From assembly GCF_954871325.1 (NCBI RefSeq), contig NC_088778.1:5489743-5553742 (forward strand): a DNA stretch of 64,000 bases. Direction: 5' to 3'. Under the pieces are notes generated by a model. That model was not told the origin of the DNA, did no database searches, and saw only the letters and a program-made list of their open reading frames with translations. This DNA is from Gordionus sp. m RMFG-2023. Taxonomy: Eukaryota; Nematomorpha; Gordioida; Chordodea; Parachordodidae. Numbering within the stretch: the first letter of the stretch is position 1; each line of letters opens with the position of its first letter. A program made the position numbers and the translations under genes. Below are positions 58,311 to 64,000 of this stretch, piece by piece.

Positions 58311-59299
58311 CTTAATAATTTTTTTAAAATTGTCATAAAATAATCCCGCCGCTAAAATAACGAAAATATTTCTAAAAAATATATTAGTATTTTCTGAACG
58401 TTGAGATTATTTCTTTTTTAATTCCAAAAGGGCAATCTTTAAATGAGAATTGATAAATCGGTTGGTAGCTTTTATATTTTATAATTTAGTAGATAGCATA
58501 AAAAGTATAGATTTGTAACGACAGATTTTTATAGAAATATATGAAAAATATGAAAAAATTTTTACAATTTAGAAAAAAGTGAAAAGCAAATTTTTTCCTA
58601 GAAAGAAAGAGAAAGGATATTTTCATAATCCACTTTTCATCTAGACTTGAATAGATATTATGAAAACAGGTAATTAAACCACATTATATTTACCACGAAG
58701 AAGGGGGGGGGGTTATTTCTAACACGCCACTAAGGTTAAAATATATATAACATTAAAATGAATATTATGACACTATTCTGTTCCGTTCGCTTATAACAGT
58801 TTGAATCCCGGACAAAAATAACATAATGAAATTTTTTTATGTTTAATACTATTGATTTTAAAAATTGTATCTGATTATAAATTTTCAAAGAAAGGATTCA
58901 TCCTAATCACTGATTACAAAAGCTTATTTAATTCAATGACTATCTCAAGTAATTGAACGCTACCAAAAAATATAGTATTTATTTTAAATAATATTTGTTT
59001 ATTTTTATAAATATTATAATTTTAAATATATTTAATTCATCAAAGAAAACACAGGAGGGTTTATAATCTTAAAATAGAAACTTTTTTTATTTGAAAGTAT
59101 TCAACTCCGGAAATGTTATTACATAATCCCAGTTAGTTCCCTGATAATATTATTATTTATAATGTTGAAAGGAAAATTATGCTTAAGAATAAATAAATTT
59201 ATATATTTGGGTGGTATATTCTTTGTAATTTTGAAACAAACGATTTTCATAGTTTTTTATTACTTTTTATATAATTTTCTTTTACTATTTTAAACATTT
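58311..59299. other. AT-rich spacer before the MULE
   Basis: No gene. A G run (58702-58714) and eroded sequence near 58690-58760 could be the edge of the MULE, but no matching inverted end was found. Confidence 0.45.
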
Positions 59300-60992
59300 T
59301 TGATAATTTTAATAAATTTTTTTATGTTTATTATTCCGTTAAATAAGCATGCTAAAATTTTTCATGAGTGCTATTTCTACAATTATCATAAAACTACGAA
59401 AAATTTTAAAAGATACAAATGTACATTATATAATGCTGAAAAATGCCCAGTTATTTTGAAATATTACAATGAAAATGACTATACAATGGAAAATTAGCCT
59501 CATATTCATCCTATAAACCCACATGAATATCAAATTGAAAATGCTATAAGCACGATGAAAAGAAAAGCCCCTGGAACAAATCAGAATACTTGCCAAATAA
59601 ACGCAGAAGAAATGTCTAAATTGTCTCCCGAATCCAGAAAAAGACTCCCGAATGAAGATAGTATCAAGAGGACACTTAGAAATCACAAAATAAAAAGGTT
59701 TCCTCCTATTCCGGCCACATTGGAAGAATTAAACATTTCAGGTTAAATCATATTTATGCCTATAAATAACTTTTTAATTGAAATTATCTTTTAATATTAG
59801 AGGATTGGGCTACAACCGGATCTCCCACGAATGTAAGATTTCTTTTGCATGATAATGGCGGAGATCCTATGAACGAATAATTATATATGCCACCGATTAT
59901 ATGCTTAAAATGTTAGCCGAAACGAAAACTTGGTATATAGACGGGAATTTTAAATTGGCTCTTCATTTATTTTTGCAGCTATATGTAATTAGAATACCCT
60001 TTAAAACACTGTTTATTACAGCGGCATATTTTTTGTTACAAAGAAAAACGTATACAACGTAGGAAGAAATTTTTGAGATTTTACTCGAAAAAGCCCAAGA
60101 ACGGAATTTAGTCATAGATCCGATAACATTTTATATGGATTAAAGGCCGCAATCAATCCCATCGATAATATTCTAAGTCTTTTTACGATTTAATTACAAC
60201 TATATACTATCGAGATATGTTAGGACCTTGATTTTAAAATGTATTTTGGACCGTGGACCTTGAAATTTTTTTAAATTCTATTTTCCTTTTTCTGTTGTTT
60301 TTAGGAATATTTTAAACGGGTTTTTTATGAGTGTAAGATGAACGCACCCACCTCGAGTAATTAATGAAAATTGATAAAGACATATATATTAAATAAAACC
60401 TATAAAATAATTTTAATCTATATTTTTTCAACTTTTAGGTAGAGATATCATAATCCAAGGATGTTTTTATCATCTAACTCAATCCACATAGGAATATTCA
60501 AGATGTGGGGTTAGAATCATCACATCTAAATGATCCAACGTTATGTTTATTTGCAGCTATGATCGATGGATTAGCATTCTTACCTATACACGATGTCAAA
60601 CGAGGTATGGAGTATTTAAAAACCATTGTATCGGATGAAAACAAAGAATTATTGATTTATTTTGATAAAAATATGTGAATGGGGAATTGAGATATGGGAG
60701 AAACTCTCAAAGGCAAGTAGAGCCATTGTTCCCACCTGAAACATGGAATGTGTTCAACGTTACGATTGCTGGGGAAAATCGAACAAACAATGTATGTGAA
60801 GGATGGAATAATCGATTTCAGCATATTATAGGCTACAAAAAACCTAAGATATGGGAACTAATCGAAAAAATGAAGATGGAAATAGCGGTCGACATGGGCA
60901 AAATTGACCAATTAGAGTATTGGGACATACACTCCCAAAAAAAATCGTCGTTATGCAACGAAACAAAATATTTAAAAAAAGTTATATATTGA
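59300..60992 (+). pseudogene. MULE (Mutator-like) transposase with FLYWCH-type finger, broken
   Basis: 59360-59497 keeps the second half of a FLYWCH-like finger (YKCTLYNAEKCPVILKYY). 59510-59740 is the linker typical of metazoan MULEs (RKAPGTNQNTCQI, LSPESRKRLPNEDSIKR, PPIPATLEELNI), ending at an intron donor. The core resumes at ~59800-60140 (EDWATTGSP; TWYIDGNFKLALHLFLQLYV with the first catalytic Asp). 60440-60660 reads GCFYHLTQSTHRNIQDVGL and MIDGLAFLPIHDVKRGMEYL. 60675-60992 has FPPETWNVFNVTIAGENRTN and NVCEGWNNRFQHIIGY. Stops at 59878, 60060 and in 60670-60690, and a frame change near 60140, make it inactive. Terminal inverted repeats were not located. Confidence 0.87.
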
Positions 60993-61446
60993 TTTTTAGA
61001 AGAAAGAAGAGACTTGCCTAATTTTCTCTCTTCAATTGGAGAACATATACGTTCTAGAATTGTTTCATTTGAATAATATAATTTATTATTCCATATATCA
61101 TTTAATAAAATTATAATTATTTCTTTTCTGTAAATTTAAAAAAAAATTCATAAGCAAAATAATAATTGTTAGATTCGAAAAATATAATACTCACTGCTGA
61201 TAATCCCCTCTGGATGTATTTTGATTAAAATGGTCAGCATTTTTCATTAATTTTGGCATTATTTAATTAAAATTGGTGCAAATTTTATAATGATTTTGTA
61301 ATTAGTCAGTTAAATTCTTAAAGTAGGTGAATAAGTAAAATAATTTTTATCAAATAGAGGGGATCAGATTGAATTGCAAATTTCCAAGATATCGATAAAT
61401 CTTAAAATTTAACATTTTTCTAAGTTATGACAATCTTAATGGAAAT

Positions 61447-61560
61447 GGATATGATCATTACTCGGTCACAGCAGAAACTTTAGACCCAAATCATGTATCA
61501 ACCCATACTCAACGTATTGAGCGTTTATGGGGGATCTTAAAGCAACCCCATAAATATTGT
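61447..61560 (+). pseudogene. Merlin / IS1595-like (ISXO2) transposase fragment
   Basis: Reads GYDHYSVTAETLDPNHVST followed by HTQRIERLWGILK, the C-terminal part of the DDE domain of IS1595/ISXO2-type transposases (N-E-x-F-V-D-P...THTQ-x-IE-x-LW). Nothing recognisable on either side, so a short relic. Lies 450 bp past the MULE, same strand, but a different superfamily. Confidence 0.75.
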
Positions 61561-64000
61561 CTTAAGTCAGTGGTCCCTTATAGCGGCATGATAGCCTTAA
61601 TGGTTGATTGACAAATTTTTGATTTCTGGAGCCCTTAGCTTTTAAAATAAGAATGGGAAGCTTTTGGATGGTGTATCTTTAATGCATTGGCATAGCGGTA
61701 GCTTGTGTGTCATTACCTGATTCCCTCAAGAGATCAAAAAGTCGAATGGTTCCTGTTGAATTCTTTCATATTGATTCCATTAATCTTTAATATTATAGGG
61801 AATATCGTTCCCAATCCTTAATAGGCAAGAAAATATCAATAAGAAACAAATCCCCTTTCCTATTGTAGTTTTCATTTGAATTCCTTTGATTAAAATTTGT
61901 AAAAAAAAAATATTAAAGTAAATATGATATTAAAATAAGGAAGAAATTTTTAAAAAATTAAGTAAATATTTTCTAATTTAGATAATTAATTGAAAATAAT
62001 GAGTAAATTTAGTAATGTAAAGTAAATAATGATGAAAAATATATTTACTTGTAAATCAATTAAAATTAATATGGCAAATCTCTAGAACCATCAGGACAAA
62101 TATGATATGTATTAAATATCAGAAAATTTCTGCGGGCAGAGAACCCACTTAAAATATTTTGATCGTCGACCAGGGAAATTTTTTCACAAATTTGTCATTT
62201 TAACCCTTGCCGCGTAACCCCAGTAGTTTAGAGCTTAAATGCTCTAGCAATTCTTCTATTTAAGCCAGAAACCCTTGATAAGTGGCATTCGATAACTTAT
62301 ACATTGTGAAATATTTTTTTAAAAATTTTACAAAATTAGAAGAGGTACTTTTGCATCCTTAAGAAAAAAAAATATCAAATAAAAGGTTGAGGAAATGTTC
62401 GAAAACAATGCGGAGATCCCACCACTAAAATATCTTCTGACCAATTATTTCTAGAGATGCAAAAAGTTATAGATGTTTGCCTTTTATATCCCACCTGCCA
62501 TGCACCCTTTATATTTACTGACAAATTATATTATAGTATATTGAAATAAAGATACATATATCAAAATTTTATACAGAATAAAATACCGGTATTTTATTTT
62601 ATTTATTTATGCTGGTAAAATTAATAAAATACTGATAAATTTCATTATAATACTAAAAAAGGAATGATGATAATAATTTTAAAATTATAAATAACTCTCA
62701 TTTTATCAATTAGTTAGAATTTATTTTTTTAAAAAAAACCTTTAATTGATATTTGTAAGTAATGTGTTATTTAATTTTTTCCATTTGAAAAATATAATAG
62801 AACTTACTCATTTTCCTCTTATTAGCTAAAAACTTGTAAGTTGTCCCATAAGACATCCTGAATATAGTATTAAAATATTAATATTATATAATTATATATA
62901 TCATGAATTAATCTCTAAAATGATTTTTTCTCATTGCAGAAAGGTTTGGACATCTATTAACGAAATCTAGAGGTTTTTGCTTAATATTATTCCGGAAAAA
63001 AATCTTAATTTAAAAAAAGAGTGAAATAGAACAGTTTAAAACAATAGTCCCAAAGTTTATGGCTGAGAACTTATATAATATATTATTGCTTAAGAAAATT
63101 AACCTATTTTAGATGTAGACTACCCCCCCCCCCCACCCCCTAAAAAATAAAATGAATTAGATAAACGAACATGTTTGAATGCATTCTAGAATTAAATTTG
63201 TTTTTTTAAAACAGTGGACGATGTTATATTATTATTTAGACAAATTTTTAACGTAAATGTATTCGATTTTTTTGATCCAATTTGAAAAAAATGAAGTTTT
63301 CTACTCAATTGTTTTCTTAAAATATTTTTTTCAGCGCACTTCCATTTCCTATTGTATTTTCGTAATCTTATTTTAAAATGGTTTTTATTTTATTATCGAT
63401 TTTGTAGATCGTTCAAATGGCTAATACCAGGGTTTAACAAAAATTTTAAAAGTGTATTTGAAGATATTTTTTTGCCCAAAAATTTGAGCAAAAATCTTTG
63501 AAGATTTAAAAAAAAATTTTTTTTTCAAATCATAGGTAAAATTTTATCAAATATCCGAGCATTCTAAAATAAATCTTCATTTTAGAAAAAAAATCTTCCG
63601 GGTTTAATATCTTTGTAAATTTTTTCTTTTTGAGACAAATTATAAACTCGGTTTATTCACACGCGAATATTTGATAAAAAAATATAAGAAAAAAAAACAT
63701 TTAGAATCGAAGGAAAACCCCAAGACATAATGTTAATAAAATGTCCATTTTTCCCCCTTTTATGTTATCAATTTAGAAAGAGTATGTTTATCAAAATAAA
63801 AATATTCAATCGAACATAAAACTTGGCAATGTTAACCTAGAGACCATTTAAGACCATTTTCAAAAAATAAGTAAGCTGCAATTAATTTTATTTTTAACGG
63901 ATAAAATTTAATATAATTCATATATTTATGAAAGTATTTAATTATATAATATAACATACATTTCTTCAATTGTGCACTTCAAAAAATATAATTGTTTAAG
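61561..64000. other. AT-rich region, no gene seen
   Basis: Apart from the foldback fragment below and a C run (63123-63137), nothing recognisable. Confidence 0.5.
62940..63050. repeat. Foldback MITE, copy 8 (fragment)
   Basis: Half a copy: GGACATCTATTAACGAAATC, GAGGTTTTTGCTTAATATTA and an eroded AACAATAG end. Confidence 0.5.

Overview
This is a strongly AT-rich (roughly three quarters A+T by eye), gene-poor stretch of a eukaryotic nuclear genome. It most likely comes from an invertebrate animal, because the one clear host gene is an intron-containing UNC-93-type transporter and the repeats are animal-type hAT, RTE-like LINE, Ty3/Gypsy, MULE and Merlin elements. The species cannot be named from this window. 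No rRNA gene, CRISPR array, operon or intact tRNA gene is visible.

Layout. 1-12.9 kb is a transposon nest: a small hAT MITE at 773-1359, then an RTE-like LINE (1561-10222, minus strand) split by a 5.6 kb hAT element (4373-10011) that carries a multi-exon transposase gene, then a second hAT (11044-12830). 13.9-18.5 kb holds a fossil Ty3/Gypsy element with nearly identical LTRs. 18.6-26.2 kb holds more hAT MITEs and a three-level nest (foldback MITE, interrupted by a hAT, interrupted by a second hAT). 26.3-29.4 kb is a second LINE copy. 29.7-34.6 kb holds relics and AT-rich spacer. 34.6-46.2 kb is the UNC-93-like gene in four exons that join in frame to 515 codons; its introns hold a hAT relic, a GA microsatellite and a pair of 365-bp direct repeats. 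46.2-59 kb is mostly intergenic DNA with several TIR/MITE elements, a degraded coding-like island, a possible 3' exon, a composite inverted/tandem array and a minisatellite. 59.3-61.6 kb holds a broken MULE transposase and a Merlin (IS1595-like) fragment. The rest is AT-rich DNA with nothing recognisable.

How the parts relate. One hAT family (TIR CAGCGTCTACATG, 8-bp target duplications) is present as a transposase-bearing copy and as two ~580-bp MITEs that share its termini and an off-centre GC-rich hairpin; a different hAT at 22.3 kb has the same hairpin core. Both LINE copies begin with a tRNA-like segment with matches to Pol III A and B boxes. A foldback MITE family (TIR TAGTGTTGTTAAA) occurs at least eight times. 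I found no host multi-gene system; the more unusual signals are the tRNA-headed LINE, the shared hAT hairpin, the triplicated transposase exon, and small unexplained open frames at about 40.6, 43.4 and 52.4 kb.
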